Below, in pieces: positions 43,315 to 52,532 of a stretch of DNA of 64,000 bases (the first letter of the stretch is position 1; the number at the start of each line of letters is the position of its first letter). The translations under genes were made by a program, and so were the position numbers. The DNA comes from JAZDGX01 sp964482205 (lineage in GTDB: Bacteria > Eisenbacteria > RBG-16-71-46 > CAIMUX01 > WJJG01), in NCBI GenBank assembly GCA_964482205.1, contig CAYZWI010000005.1, forward strand, positions 1 to 64,000, in the 5' to 3' direction. The notes beneath the pieces are model-generated. The model worked only from the letters and a program-made list of their open reading frames with translations, did not search any database and was not told the origin of the DNA.

Positions 43315-44457
43315 TCAACCGGCCTGTGCCGGAGGAGCCGCCGGGGCCGATGCCGTTTGCCGCAGAATCAAGCGGCGCCACGAAGGCAGGATCATGACGA
43401 AGGTGAGAAGCAGGTACGCGATCAGGAGGATCAGGCTCATCGCGAGACTGTAGCCGCGCTTTCCAAGCGCGGTGCCTTCGCCGATTTGAGGCATGGTCCT
43501 GGGGGCGATCGACAGGCGATAGTCCTTGGCAATCCCCTGCAGGATTCCGAGGTGAATGACCGGCACACCACGCTTGGCGAGCTGGATCATGGGGCCCTGG
43601 CGCGGCCAGTTGATCGGCCAGCTCGACAAATCGCGATGCACTCCGGAAGGGATCGGCACATCGCCGATGTCGAAGCCCAGACTCGCCGACGAGCCGGCCA
43701 CGTTCACATAGGCCTTGATCGCGCTGCCGCGCGCTTCGCCGTAGATCAGGCCCATACGCTTCTCGATGCTCTCATCGAGGCTCGCGCTGTGAATCTCGGC
43801 CACCCGGTTGCGCTTGATCGCGTCCCAGATCTGGGCCTTCCCGGCCGCGCTCTTGCTTCCGCCCATGTCGTCGCTGCCGCCCGGAGAGGCGGCGATCGAG
43901 CGGATCTTCATCACCCCGCGCTCGGCGAGGACGCGCTCCATGTCGAGCCAGGTGAATTCGGGATCGGTCGCGCCGTAGCCCGACGATCCGACCGCGGTGA
44001 TCACGATCGGCTTGAGTCCCATCGCTTCCATGGCCGCATAGAGATTCACATTCGTGCCCGGATACGAGCCCGAGAGCCCGACCGCCACTAGGTCGCCGCG
44101 CTCCAATCCGAGCTGCTGGAAGTAATCGACGAACACGGGCGCGAAGTTCGGATTGATGCTCGTGCGCTTGGCGGCCACATTGCCGGCCGCATTCTGGATC
44201 GCGCTGCGTTGGGGGCCGATGAGTCCGGTTCCCGCCGGATCGTCGTCGAGATCGATCTTGCGCCCCAATTCCTTGCGATGATAGTCGCGCAGGGTGTCGA
44301 AGGACTTCTGCGCGAGCTCGGCCGCGGCGCGCTTCTCGCTGTACCCGGGCGCCTGGCGATAGGTGCGGGTCGTCTCGAGCAGCCAGCCGAAGGCGACCGC
44401 CGCGATCGCGAGCACGATGACCGTGACCTTGCGTTGGGATTCGAATCTGAGAGCCAA
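43315..44457 (-). CDS. pgsW: Poly-gamma-glutamate system protein (PgsW-like)
   Basis: 380 residues. Transmembrane helices near both ends (VIVLAIAAVAFGWLL and SLILLIAYLLLTFVMILPSW), with a large extracytoplasmic domain between them. VAVGLSGSYPGTNVNLYAAMEAMGLKPIVITAVGSSGYGATDPEFTWLDME is the hallmark of the PgsW family known from Leptospira-, Fusobacterium- and spirochaete-type poly-gamma-glutamate loci. Its biochemical role is unknown, but it replaces pgsA/pgsE in such variant systems. Directly downstream of pgsC. Confidence 0.8.
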   Translation of the reverse strand: MALRFESQRKVTVIVLAIAAVAFGWLLETTRTYRQAPGYSEKRAAAELAQKSFDTLRDYHRKELGRKIDLDDDPAGTGLIGPQRSAIQNAAGNVAAKRTSINPNFAPVFVDYFQQLGLERGDLVAVGLSGSYPGTNVNLYAAMEAMGLKPIVITAVGSSGYGATDPEFTWLDMERVLAERGVMKIRSIAASPGGSDDMGGSKSAAGKAQIWDAIKRNRVAEIHSASLDESIEKRMGLIYGEARGSAIKAYVNVAGSSASLGFDIGDVPIPSGVHRDLSSWPINWPRQGPMIQLAKRGVPVIHLGILQGIAKDYRLSIAPRTMPQIGEGTALGKRGYSLAMSLILLIAYLLLTFVMILPSWRRLILRQTASAPAAPPAQAG

Positions 44458-44505
44458 GAGCCAACCTCCTTGCGCGAACCCTTTCCAAAGGCGATCGCCA
44501 GCGAT

Positions 44506-44985
44506 TTACAGCATGCTCGAGCGAATCAGTCCGATTCCGTTGGCCAGAACCAACACCAGCCGCACGACAAACGAGGATGCGACCACCGTGCCGGTCGTCT
44601 CGATGATGCCCTGGCGGACCATCCAGTATCCGATCAATCCGCCGACGATGTATCCCACCACCGGGCTCGCGGGGATGTCGACATTGCCGAGTGTCGAGCG
44701 CAGGGCCCAGAACGCTTGCCCGATCAGGTATCCCGAGATGACCGAGAGCACCAGCGTGCGCCGGCCGTAGAGCAGCATGACGCGCCCGAGCCCCCGGATC
44801 AGGAGCATCGTGAGGACGCCGACCGCCAGGGTCAGGATCACCATGATCGGCTGGTTGAAGTAGACGGCGATGTATCCCGGCACCACCATTCCGCTCGCGG
44901 TCAGACCCAGCTTCTCCGAGAAGAGCAGACTGACCAGCAGCCCGAGACCGATGGCGGGCAGGAGTGTGTTGGGATCCGGAATCAT
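44506..44985 (-). CDS. pgsC: Poly-gamma-glutamate synthesis membrane protein PgsC/CapC
   Basis: 159 residues, about five transmembrane helices. LLPAIGLGLLVSLLFSEKLGLTASGMVVPGYIA is the typical CapC start (SEKxGxxxxGxVVPGYxA). It forms the membrane part of the polyglutamate synthetase with PgsB. The start overlaps the pgsB stop as ATGA, indicating translational coupling. Confidence 0.93.
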   Translation of the reverse strand: MIPDPNTLLPAIGLGLLVSLLFSEKLGLTASGMVVPGYIAVYFNQPIMVILTLAVGVLTMLLIRGLGRVMLLYGRRTLVLSVISGYLIGQAFWALRSTLGNVDIPASPVVGYIVGGLIGYWMVRQGIIETTGTVVASSFVVRLVLVLANGIGLIRSSML

Positions 44986-46193
44986 GCGTTCGTCCTTTCC
45001 TTTTCGATCAGGTCCATGAAGCGGACGCCGAAGCCGCCGATGTTGCCGATGCCCATCACCGTGCTTTCTTCTTTCGTGAGCTCGAAGAGGCGATCGAGGA
45101 CCGCGCCCGGCTCCGTATCTCCCATGTCGATCAGCTTCTCGCCAGGGACGCCGTTGCGGGTCGCCATCGCGCAGAAGGTCGCCCCTTCCGCGCCGGCCAC
45201 CAGATACCAGTCGGCCTGCACTTCCTGGGTGATCATGCGCGCCATGTCCACGGCCCGGCGCATGCGGTCGGCGCGATTGTTGATCACGATCCCGACCTGC
45301 CGGCCGTTGGGACGGTCGAGCCCCAGGAAGTGCCAGAGAAACACGGTCGATTGAATGTCGTTGGCCGCAAAGGCGTTCACGAACGTGACCCGCTTCGGTC
45401 CCCGCTGCAGGCGATGGCGCGAGGTCGCGCCGATGTCGGGGATCCCGCGGTACATGCCTTGCAGCGCCTTCTGCCGGTCGACCTTCAGGTGCTGGCAGAC
45501 CGCCAGCGCGAGCGTCACATTCTCGGGGATCTCGACATACTCGAACCCCTCCATCTCCTGCTCGGTGACTTCCGGTTCGAGCGAGGCCAGATGGAAGCGG
45601 CAGTTCTGGCGCTGGGCCTTGTCGCGGAAGAACTCCGCGAAGCGCGTCTCGGCGGTGAAGAGATCGCCCCCCTGCGGGATGGTTCCGCTGAGCGCGATCG
45701 CCACATGCTCGAGGTCGGGCCCCATCACTTCGAGATGATCCGGCCGCGCATTCGTGATCACGCCCACATTCGAATGGACGATTCCGCGCTCGCTGACGGT
45801 TTGCAGGTCGGGGCGCACGGCCATGCATTCGATCACGAGCGCCTCGGCCTTTTCCCGCGCCGCTTGAGCGAAGATGTCGATCTGCTCGCGAATGTTGGGA
45901 GAGCCCAGGCGGCGGATGGGCTCCTCGGAACCGTCGGCGTGGATGAGGCGGGCGGCCGAGCCCGTCGTCTTGGCGACCGTGCGGATTCCGCCGGCCCGCA
46001 GTCCCGCGGCGATCAGCCGGGTGACCGAGGACTTGCCGCGCGTGCCGTTGACATGGACGCGGATCGGTATGCGCCGCACCACCCGGAGGTGGCGGGCCTG
46101 CTCGAGCGCGTAGTACGCGACCATTCCGACCAGGAGAAGGAGCAGGAATGGGGAGATCCGCCAGTTGGTGAAGTTCAAGGCAATCCAGATCAT
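44982..46193 (-). CDS. pgsB: Poly-gamma-glutamate synthase PgsB/CapB
   Basis: 403 residues from ATG at 46193. An N-terminal transmembrane anchor (FLLLLLVGMVAYYALEQ) is followed by the amide-ligase domain: ATP-binding HVNGTRGKSSVTRLIAAGL, VIECMAVRPDLQTVSE, SNVGVITNARPDHLEVMG and VNAFAANDIQSTVFLW. This family joins the gamma-carboxylate of glutamate to the next residue with ATP. It is the first gene of an apparent six-gene run and overlaps pgsC by 4 bases. No pgsA/capA, pgsE or depolymerase (pgdS/capD) is in the window. Confidence 0.93.
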   Translation of the reverse strand: MIWIALNFTNWRISPFLLLLLVGMVAYYALEQARHLRVVRRIPIRVHVNGTRGKSSVTRLIAAGLRAGGIRTVAKTTGSAARLIHADGSEEPIRRLGSPNIREQIDIFAQAAREKAEALVIECMAVRPDLQTVSERGIVHSNVGVITNARPDHLEVMGPDLEHVAIALSGTIPQGGDLFTAETRFAEFFRDKAQRQNCRFHLASLEPEVTEQEMEGFEYVEIPENVTLALAVCQHLKVDRQKALQGMYRGIPDIGATSRHRLQRGPKRVTFVNAFAANDIQSTVFLWHFLGLDRPNGRQVGIVINNRADRMRRAVDMARMITQEVQADWYLVAGAEGATFCAMATRNGVPGEKLIDMGDTEPGAVLDRLFELTKEESTVMGIGNIGGFGVRFMDLIEKERTNA

Positions 46194-46652
46194 GTGCGTC
46201 TTGCAGCCCTCCCCGCAATGAAGGCCATGAGCCGGGGACGGCCGCCCTCCCGGGACGCGCCCACGACTCTTGCAGCAAGGATTCAAGCAAACGAGAGTAG
46301 CGCATGAGCCGGCCGGAAGTCGAGAGAGTTTCGAAGCGCCGAATGGGATTCCCGAGAGGGAATGGGGCTCGCCGTTTTTCTTTCCGGGCCGCCCGCCTTT
46401 CGCCCGCGGCCCGCGCCCGCCGGGGTTCGCCGAGGGCCGCGCGGCGGCATCGACGGCGCCGCGATCCCGCGTCGCCCGGGCTCGGGCAAGCTCGTCCGCA
46501 CGCCGGCCGGCCCGCCCCACGCTGCCTTCGCCGCGCTTCGGAGCGCGGCATGCACGATCGGGGCGCGCATGGAACGAGGACAGCAGGAGGGCCTTTGCGA
46601 TCGGGCCCGATCTGCGCTACCTTGCTCCGAAACCTTTCTCCAGGAGGACAGG
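46194..46652. other. Divergent intergenic region of the pgs operon and the acyltransferase gene
   Basis: 459 very GC-rich bases between pgsB (minus) and the acyltransferase (plus). Frames across it (including an upstream extension of the acyltransferase frame back to 46362) are Ala/Arg/Pro-rich and not supported. No clear promoter or hairpin found by eye; the promoters for both units should lie here. Confidence 0.4.
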
Positions 46653-47810
46653 GTGGGCACAGCCGTCCGAGCCGATGCGCCCGTCGCGAAGGTGGCGCCG
46701 CCGGCCACCGCCGCGGGCAGCAGGTATCTGTTCGTCGACCATCTGCGGGGCCTGATCATCGCCTTCATGGGATTGGACCACGCGTCCAATTACTTCAATG
46801 CCGCCTGGAAGCAGACGACCTACGACAACTTCCTGTTCGAATCGGGCGGCCAGTTCGTGCTTCGCTTCCTGAGTTATCTCTGCGCCCCGGGATTCCTCAT
46901 GCTCGCGGGCGCGATGGTGTGGCTGAGCATGGAACGAAAGCTGGCCAAGGGCGGCGCCTTGTGGGCGACGCGCTGGTCCTTCATCCAGCGCGGCCTCTTC
47001 CTCATCCTGGTGCAACTCGTCTGGGTGAACGCGAGCTGGGGCGGCTTCACCCGCTTTCGCCTGGATCACTTCGGCATCATCGCCACGATCGGCTCGTCGA
47101 TCGTCCTGCTGGCGCTGATCGCGCATTTCCAGTGGCGTGTCCGCATGGGCATCGCGCTGGCGATTCTCCTGGTCCATCCCCTGTTGCTGACCATTCCGTA
47201 CGACGCGAGCGTGATGAATCTGCGCACCCGCCTCATGTGGCTGTTCGTCGACTCGGCCGAGTGGAACCTCTATCCGATCCTTCCCTGGTTCGCGCTCGCG
47301 ACCCTCGGGTCGGTGGCGGGAGAAGCCTGGTTCCGTCTCTGGCCGCAACAGGAGCGGGTGCCGCGATCGATCATCTGGGGAGTCGCGAGCATCCTGCTCT
47401 TCTTCATCGTGCGCATTCCGGGCGGCTACGGGAACATCCTGCCCTTCGACCGGATCGGCAGCGTCTCCTTCTTCTTCGTGCAGAAGTATCCGACGAGCCT
47501 GTCCCACAACTTCCTCTTCGCGGGCTTGATCATGCTTTGCGCCACGGCCTTCATGGTCCTGGGGCCGCGCCTGGGCAAGCTGCTTCATCCGCTCGAGGTC
47601 TTCGGACGCACGCCTTTCTTCTTCTATGTGATTCACATTCCGCTGCTCGCGATGGTGACCCGCAGGATCCCCCTCTTCCCCTATCGAGAAGGGGGAGTGG
47701 GGACCACGCTACTCGCCTGGGTGGGACTGCTGATCGTGATGTATCCGCTGTGCCGGTGGTTCGGCGGAGTGAAGGCGAAGACCAAGAACGCGCTCATCCG
47801 GATGATGTAG
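46653..47810 (+). CDS. Integral-membrane acyltransferase-like protein (DUF1624/HGSNAT catalytic domain)
   Basis: About 385 residues. GTG at 46653 is chosen because AGGAGG sits 5 bases upstream; ATG at 46569 lacks a good RBS. About nine to ten transmembrane helices. RYLFVDHLRGLIIAFMGLDHASNYF matches the start of DUF1624 / heparan-alpha-glucosaminide acetyltransferase-like proteins (DxxRGxxxxxMxxDH), and VFGRTPFFFYVIHIPLL is typical of the last helices. Probably transfers an acyl group across the membrane to a glycan or envelope substrate. Divergent from the pgs operon, so modification of that polymer is a possibility. Confidence 0.78.
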   Translation: MGTAVRADAPVAKVAPPATAAGSRYLFVDHLRGLIIAFMGLDHASNYFNAAWKQTTYDNFLFESGGQFVLRFLSYLCAPGFLMLAGAMVWLSMERKLAKGGALWATRWSFIQRGLFLILVQLVWVNASWGGFTRFRLDHFGIIATIGSSIVLLALIAHFQWRVRMGIALAILLVHPLLLTIPYDASVMNLRTRLMWLFVDSAEWNLYPILPWFALATLGSVAGEAWFRLWPQQERVPRSIIWGVASILLFFIVRIPGGYGNILPFDRIGSVSFFFVQKYPTSLSHNFLFAGLIMLCATAFMVLGPRLGKLLHPLEVFGRTPFFFYVIHIPLLAMVTRRIPLFPYREGGVGTTLLAWVGLLIVMYPLCRWFGGVKAKTKNALIRMM

Positions 47811-48328
47811 GTCGTGGGTCGAAGATCCGGTCCCGGCCGGCAGGCCATGGGCTGCTCCGGGACAAGATGCATTTCCCCCAACGGAACTGGCCGGCGGTGA
47901 AGGCGCATTCCAGCCGCATGGCGGCCTGGACCAGCGCCTGGAAATGCAAAGGCGAATAGACGCCGGCCGCCCGGATCTCCGACGGAGTCGGCCGCCAGAA
48001 GGCTGACATCCAGCAACCCCGTCAGCGAGGACTCTCCTTTCAGCCACACGCGCCTGCGCCTTTTCCCCGCGCTGCAGGAAATTGCCGGCCGGACGATAGA
48101 TCATCATGAGAGCCTCCGCGAACACGGCCGCGGACGGCCGCTCGAGTCCCGGTGTTGCGACTGTTCCTCGCTTGGTTCTCGTGCGGGCGAGCGACTCCGT
48201 CCATGCCGGTGCCGTCCGCGATTTCGAGGCGATCCTTGCATCTTTTTTCGCCGGAGTATGGTGCGCCCGTCACGCGGCGCAGGCCCGGCGAGAGACATCA
48301 TCGGCCGGATGGATGAGGCAGCGAAGCG
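47811..48328. other. 518-base region without a supported gene
   Basis: Minus-strand frames across 47794-48273 have weak protein-like character (SEIRAAGVYSPLHFQALVQAAMRLECAFTAGQ) but no RBS, no continuous frame with the surroundings and no family match I know. It could be a gene remnant. A promoter for the downstream secreted protein must lie here. Confidence 0.35.
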
Positions 48329-50197
48329 ATGCACTTCCCGACCGGACTTTGCCGTCCCCTGCGCAAGCTTGCGTTCCTTGCGCTCATTCTTGCTTTCTTG
48401 CCCGCCGCGAGCCCGCGCGCGCTCGCAGTCGACGGGCCTCCGGCCAACTTCCGCGAGGGACGGTCCTTTCCCCGCCTGGCGCTGAAGACCGTCTGGACAA
48501 ATCGCTGGGTGCAGCGGCCAGGGGGATTGGATTTCCTGCTGCGCTTTCAGGAGGTGAGCGGGCGGCTCGATCCCTCTTCGGTGCTTGCGGCCCAGGATTC
48601 CGCCCGCGCGCACGGAGAAGAAGAGTGGGCCGACGAGACCCAGTTCATCTCGATTCTCGCGCCGATGGCGGTCGGCCGCGCGGAGCCCGAGGAAGACGGC
48701 CTGCTCCCGAAGTGGCTGTACACGACCGCCGAGGAGGATCTCGCCTACGCCACGATCGTGGCCGTCTATCACAACCTCCACGATCACGGCGTCGACTGGA
48801 TGCTGCACGATGCCGACGGCGATTCCATGTGCGTGTGGGGATATCCCGACTGTCCGACTGTGCTCCTGAACATTTCCCCATGGTGCCCCACCGGCCGCTG
48901 GGACGGCCGGGTGGTCAAGTGGTACAACGGGCGCGTCTACGAGTACGATTTCGGCTCGACGGCGGGCAAGACCTATGTCGAATGGTTGTGCACGGTCGCG
49001 CGCCAGGATCTCTTCTTGGAGAACGACGCGTTCCTGCGCGCTTTCGACGGCATTCAATTCGAAGACCTCAATCGCCTGCTCGCCTGTTGGGGGGGGTACA
49101 AACCGAACGGCGTGACGTCGACGCTGCCCGATCCGCAGGGAGACGGCCTGGGTATGGAATGCGACGAGGATCGGGGCGGAAGATTCAGGGATGAGACCGC
49201 CGCCAGCTTCGACTCCATCCTCACCGAATTCGCCGTTCCGATTCGGGATGCCGGTCGCGTGGTGAGAATCAATGGCCACAACGTGCGCTGGGCGGTGGAG
49301 GCGAGGTCCCGATGGAGCGAGGATCCTTTGTACTCCAGCACCTTCACCGGCTCGCATCTCGAGAACTACGGGAAGTGGGGCGGGTGGCCGGAAACTCGAA
49401 CGGGCACGATCTGGCTGGAAGTGTATCGCGCGCTGGAAAAAGTCTACGGCACGGACGAAGCGGACGAGAACGGGGGCTGGGATGTCTCGACTGTGCAAAG
49501 CTTCATCGACTACGACGACCCCGGGCGCGACCAGTGGACCAGGCTCAATCTCGCCCAGGCGCTGATGGGCGACGGGTTCTTCGAAGGCACGGCCGCCCGG
49601 GAAGATCTTTCATTCCAGCGCTTCCTGCAGGGCGATCGCCGCTTCGCCCCGCGCATGATTCAGGAGATGAATTTTCCCCTTGGAGAAGCGGCCGGAGACT
49701 ACGCCGTCTTCCCGGTTGCCGGGGGGACGCTGGTGTACCGGCAGTTCCGCGGCGAGCCGGGACCTTATCGCGACGGATACACGGTGGTCGTGAACACCTA
49801 CGAGGAAGAGCTCGCCGGAGTGCCGGCCCGCGATGCCTTCTGGCTGTACGGCCTGCACGACGACTTCCCCGCGCCCATCGAGGATCTCGTGTTCGACCAT
49901 TGGGACCTGCAACCGCAAGACGACGACTGCGGGCCCATCGATGATGTGCAAACGCGCGGACTCGACCAGGCGATCACCTTGCGCCTGAAGACCCAGTCAG
50001 CCGTGCAGGTGGACATCTTCGATGCGGCCGGCCGCATTGTGCGCACGCTGCGGGAAGAGAGCATGGGGCCGGGAGACGGTGTCTTCCAATGGGACGGGCG
50101 TGATCGTGCAGGCCGCCGCCTGCAATCCGGCGTGTATTTCTATCAAGTTCACGCGAGCGATTGCGGGTGCGGCGGCCGCATCGTGCTGATTCGCTGA
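48329..50197 (+). CDS. Secreted hydrolase-like protein with FlgD-like sorting domain
   Basis: 622 residues with a signal peptide (LAFLALILAFLPAASPRALA). The central part (about 60-500) reads like a TIM-barrel glycoside hydrolase-type protein: TIVAVYHNLHDHGVDWML, YGCV-type strands, WDGRVVKWYNGRVYEYDFG, FLRAFDGIQFEDLNRLL and acidic DADGD / MECDEDRGG motifs. I do not recognise a numbered family. Residues about 530-622 form the FlgD-like domain (AVQVDIFDAAGRIVRTL, GDGVFQWDGRDRAGRRLQSGVYFYQV), implying surface anchoring or secretion by a specialised system. Substrate unknown. Confidence 0.65.
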   Translation: MHFPTGLCRPLRKLAFLALILAFLPAASPRALAVDGPPANFREGRSFPRLALKTVWTNRWVQRPGGLDFLLRFQEVSGRLDPSSVLAAQDSARAHGEEEWADETQFISILAPMAVGRAEPEEDGLLPKWLYTTAEEDLAYATIVAVYHNLHDHGVDWMLHDADGDSMCVWGYPDCPTVLLNISPWCPTGRWDGRVVKWYNGRVYEYDFGSTAGKTYVEWLCTVARQDLFLENDAFLRAFDGIQFEDLNRLLACWGGYKPNGVTSTLPDPQGDGLGMECDEDRGGRFRDETAASFDSILTEFAVPIRDAGRVVRINGHNVRWAVEARSRWSEDPLYSSTFTGSHLENYGKWGGWPETRTGTIWLEVYRALEKVYGTDEADENGGWDVSTVQSFIDYDDPGRDQWTRLNLAQALMGDGFFEGTAAREDLSFQRFLQGDRRFAPRMIQEMNFPLGEAAGDYAVFPVAGGTLVYRQFRGEPGPYRDGYTVVVNTYEEELAGVPARDAFWLYGLHDDFPAPIEDLVFDHWDLQPQDDDCGPIDDVQTRGLDQAITLRLKTQSAVQVDIFDAAGRIVRTLREESMGPGDGVFQWDGRDRAGRRLQSGVYFYQVHASDCGCGGRIVLIR

Positions 50198-50208
50198 TCG
50201 TTCGCTGC

Positions 50209-50231
50209 GCCGCCGATCAGAAATCGGCGGC
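50209..50231. terminator. Bidirectional hairpin between convergent genes
   Basis: GCCGCCGAT / ATCGGCGGC, a perfect 9-bp stem with a 5-base loop (CAGAA), 12 bases after the stop of the plus-strand secreted protein and 14 before the stop of the minus-strand SnoaL-like gene. No T-tract on the plus strand. Confidence 0.5.
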
Positions 50232-50244
50232 CTGCCGCCGTCGC

Positions 50245-50811
50245 TCAACTGTTGCCCGCGGGCCGGATCTGCTGCATCACGCTCAGCAAATCCATCTGGT
50301 GCCACATCTCCACGACCTTGCCGTTCTCGATGCGATCGACCGTCGTTCCGAACCACCGGGCGCGCTTTCCCGTGGAGGCGACTCCCAGGAAATCGCCAGT
50401 GTGCGTGCCTTCGAAGAAGCCCCAGGTGGCCACGCGATCGCCTTCCGCCATCTGTCCCATCGGGAGGAAGACGAGATCGGAGAAGCCGGCGCGGAAGGAG
50501 GACAGGGTCTCGCGGAGACCTTCTTGCGACATCGATGTGCCGTTGAAGGTGACCCGCTCGGGGAAGTACTTGTCCCACTCCTTGAAACCCGGATCGGAAA
50601 TGCAGCGGAAGTAGCCGGTCACGATCTGCTTGTTGGCATCGCATGCGCCGGGAGCCGCCTGCGCGGAAGCGCAACCCGACTTGGTCGCGAAGGGACATTC
50701 CGCCCGCGCGGCGTCCGGCAACGAAGCGACGAGCGCAAGGATCGCGAGCATGGCGACGACGGCAAGGGACGGGCGAACGCGCTTGGGATGCATGAAGCCT
50801 CCAGGGGTCAT
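50245..50811 (-). CDS. Exported SnoaL-like / ester cyclase-type protein
   Basis: 188 residues from ATG at 50811, or 182 from ATG at 50793. Signal peptide SLAVVAMLAILALVASLPDAARA. The SnoaL-like NTF2 fold is clear: VTGYFRCISDPGF, EGLRETLSSFRAGFSDLVF, VATWGFFEGTHTGDFLGV and VEMWHQMDLLSVMQQI. Known cytoplasmic homologues act on polyketides or as ester cyclases; an exported member is unusual and its ligand unknown. An 18-bp tandem duplication at the start gives two ATG codons, each with its own GGAGG. Confidence 0.75.
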   Translation of the reverse strand: MTPGGFMHPKRVRPSLAVVAMLAILALVASLPDAARAECPFATKSGCASAQAAPGACDANKQIVTGYFRCISDPGFKEWDKYFPERVTFNGTSMSQEGLRETLSSFRAGFSDLVFLPMGQMAEGDRVATWGFFEGTHTGDFLGVASTGKRARWFGTTVDRIENGKVVEMWHQMDLLSVMQQIRPAGNS

Positions 50812-51008
50812 GAAACCTCCAGGGATGCGGAATCTCGTTGGCGCGCGAGGCCCCCTGGCAAGGGGCCTCGCAGGAAACCGTCAGGGAAGGCCCTGCCCGA
50901 ACCGGAAGGATACCTCATCGCGACTCTCTTGAGGAGAGCCCGTCGACGAAAACCGGCGATGAGGGCGCGCGACGAGCTCTCGGATGGAAACCCGGCGATG
51001 AGCCCCGC

Positions 51009-52532
51009 TTACGACTCCAATCGGCCGACCGCCTTCTCCACCGCCTCGAGCACTTCGCCGCGGCGCACGGCTTCGGCCATCGCATTGTTGTCGTTGAAGA
51101 GCGGCCGGTCGTCGTCCAGATGCGCGACATGGCTGCGCACGACATCGTAGACCGCCTTCACGCCCGGGCCCGACTTCAGGCCGCGGAAGTCGAGCGCCTG
51201 CGCGGCCGAGATGAGCTCGATGCCGATCACGCCGTAGGCGTTGTCGAGGATCTGGCGCGTCTTCAGCGTGCTGTTCATTCCCATGCTCACGAAATCTTCC
51301 TGATCGGCAGCTGCGGGAATCGACTGGGTCGAGGCCGGCATCGAGAGGATGCGCTGCTCGGCGATCAGCATGCCCGCGGTGTACTGGGAGAGCATGAGAC
51401 CCGACATCATCCCCGCGCCCTTCGTCAGGAAGGGGGGCAGTCCGGCGCTCAAGGCCGGATTCATCAAGCGGTTCAAGCGCCGCTCGGAGATGACCGAGAT
51501 GGTCGTGATGCCGGTGGCCAGCATGTCGAGCGGCAGCGACATCGGCGTGCCCTGGAAGTTCGCGCCGGTGAGCACGATCTGGTCTTCGGGAATGAAGATG
51601 GGGTTGTCGCCGACGCCGTTCAACTCGATCAGGTACTGCGAGCGCGTGTAGGCCAGAGCGTCGCGGACGGCCCCGTGCACCTGAGGCGTCGAGCGCATCG
51701 AGTAGGCGTCCTGCACCTTCTTCTTCTTGCTCTCCAGGTACTCGCCGCCTTCGACCACGCGCATGATGTTGCGCGCGCTGGCGACCGCGCCCGCGAATCC
51801 CCGCAATTGATGCAGGCGCTTGTCGTACGGCTTCATGTTCGCGTTGAGCGCCTCCAGGGTGGTGGCGGCGGCGATGTCGGCGGTGCGCACGAGCTTGTCG
51901 GCTTCGTCGATCTCGAGGCAACCCATGCCGAGGATCACATTCGAGCCGTTGATGGTGGCGAGCCCGTCGCGCGCTTCGAAGACGATCGTCGGAATGCCGG
52001 CCGCGTCCATGGCCTGCTTGCCGGTCATCCGCTGGCCTTTGTAGAACGCTTCGCCTTCCCCGATCAGCACGAGCGCCATCTGGCCCATCGGCGAGAGATC
52101 GCCGCACGCGCCCACCGAGCCCTTGTCGAACATCACCGGCGTGACGCCGCGATTCAGCATCTCCATGAGCGTCTGGGTCACGATCGGGCGTTGCCCGGAA
52201 TTGCCGTGGCAGTGGACATTGATGCGCGTGAGGATCGCGGCGCGGACGACTTCTTCGGGCAAGGGCTTGCCGAATCCCGCGGCGTGGCTGTAGATCAAGT
52301 AGCGTTGATATTTCTCGACCTGGTCCTGCGTGAGCACGACCTCGGAGAACTCGCCGATGCCGGTGTTGACGCCGTACATGATTTCGCGCGCACGGATCTT
52401 GACCTCGAGCATCTCGCGGCAGCGTTCGATCCGCTTGATGGCCTCGGGATCGAGAGAGATCTTCTCGCCCTTGCGGGCGACTTCCACGACTTGCTCGACG
52501 GTCAATCCCGAGCCCTTGATCACGATGCTCAT
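51009..52532 (-). CDS. Histidine/aromatic amino acid ammonia-lyase family protein with Ala-Cys-Gly cofactor triad
   Basis: 507 residues, full length for the HAL/PAL family. YGVNTGIGEFSEV, NSGQRPIVTQTLMEML, FQGTPMSLPLDMLATG and AEQRILSMPASTQSIPAAADQEDFVSMG are family motifs. The self-catalysed MIO cofactor of the family arises from Ala-Ser-Gly; here the triad is Ala142-Cys143-Gly144 (GSVGACGDLSPMGQ). Cys in place of Ser is known from site-directed work on HAL to still allow MIO formation, and natural ACG variants may exist. It should deaminate His, Tyr or Phe, or act as an aminomutase. No other hut genes are nearby. Confidence 0.85.
   Translation of the reverse strand: MSIVIKGSGLTVEQVVEVARKGEKISLDPEAIKRIERCREMLEVKIRAREIMYGVNTGIGEFSEVVLTQDQVEKYQRYLIYSHAAGFGKPLPEEVVRAAILTRINVHCHGNSGQRPIVTQTLMEMLNRGVTPVMFDKGSVGACGDLSPMGQMALVLIGEGEAFYKGQRMTGKQAMDAAGIPTIVFEARDGLATINGSNVILGMGCLEIDEADKLVRTADIAAATTLEALNANMKPYDKRLHQLRGFAGAVASARNIMRVVEGGEYLESKKKKVQDAYSMRSTPQVHGAVRDALAYTRSQYLIELNGVGDNPIFIPEDQIVLTGANFQGTPMSLPLDMLATGITTISVISERRLNRLMNPALSAGLPPFLTKGAGMMSGLMLSQYTAGMLIAEQRILSMPASTQSIPAAADQEDFVSMGMNSTLKTRQILDNAYGVIGIELISAAQALDFRGLKSGPGVKAVYDVVRSHVAHLDDDRPLFNDNNAMAEAVRRGEVLEAVEKAVGRLES

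Noticed and set aside
47794..48273. Small minus-strand genes in the 47811-48328 gap
   Set aside because: Frames are short, lack ribosome binding sites and recognisable motifs; at best a gene remnant.
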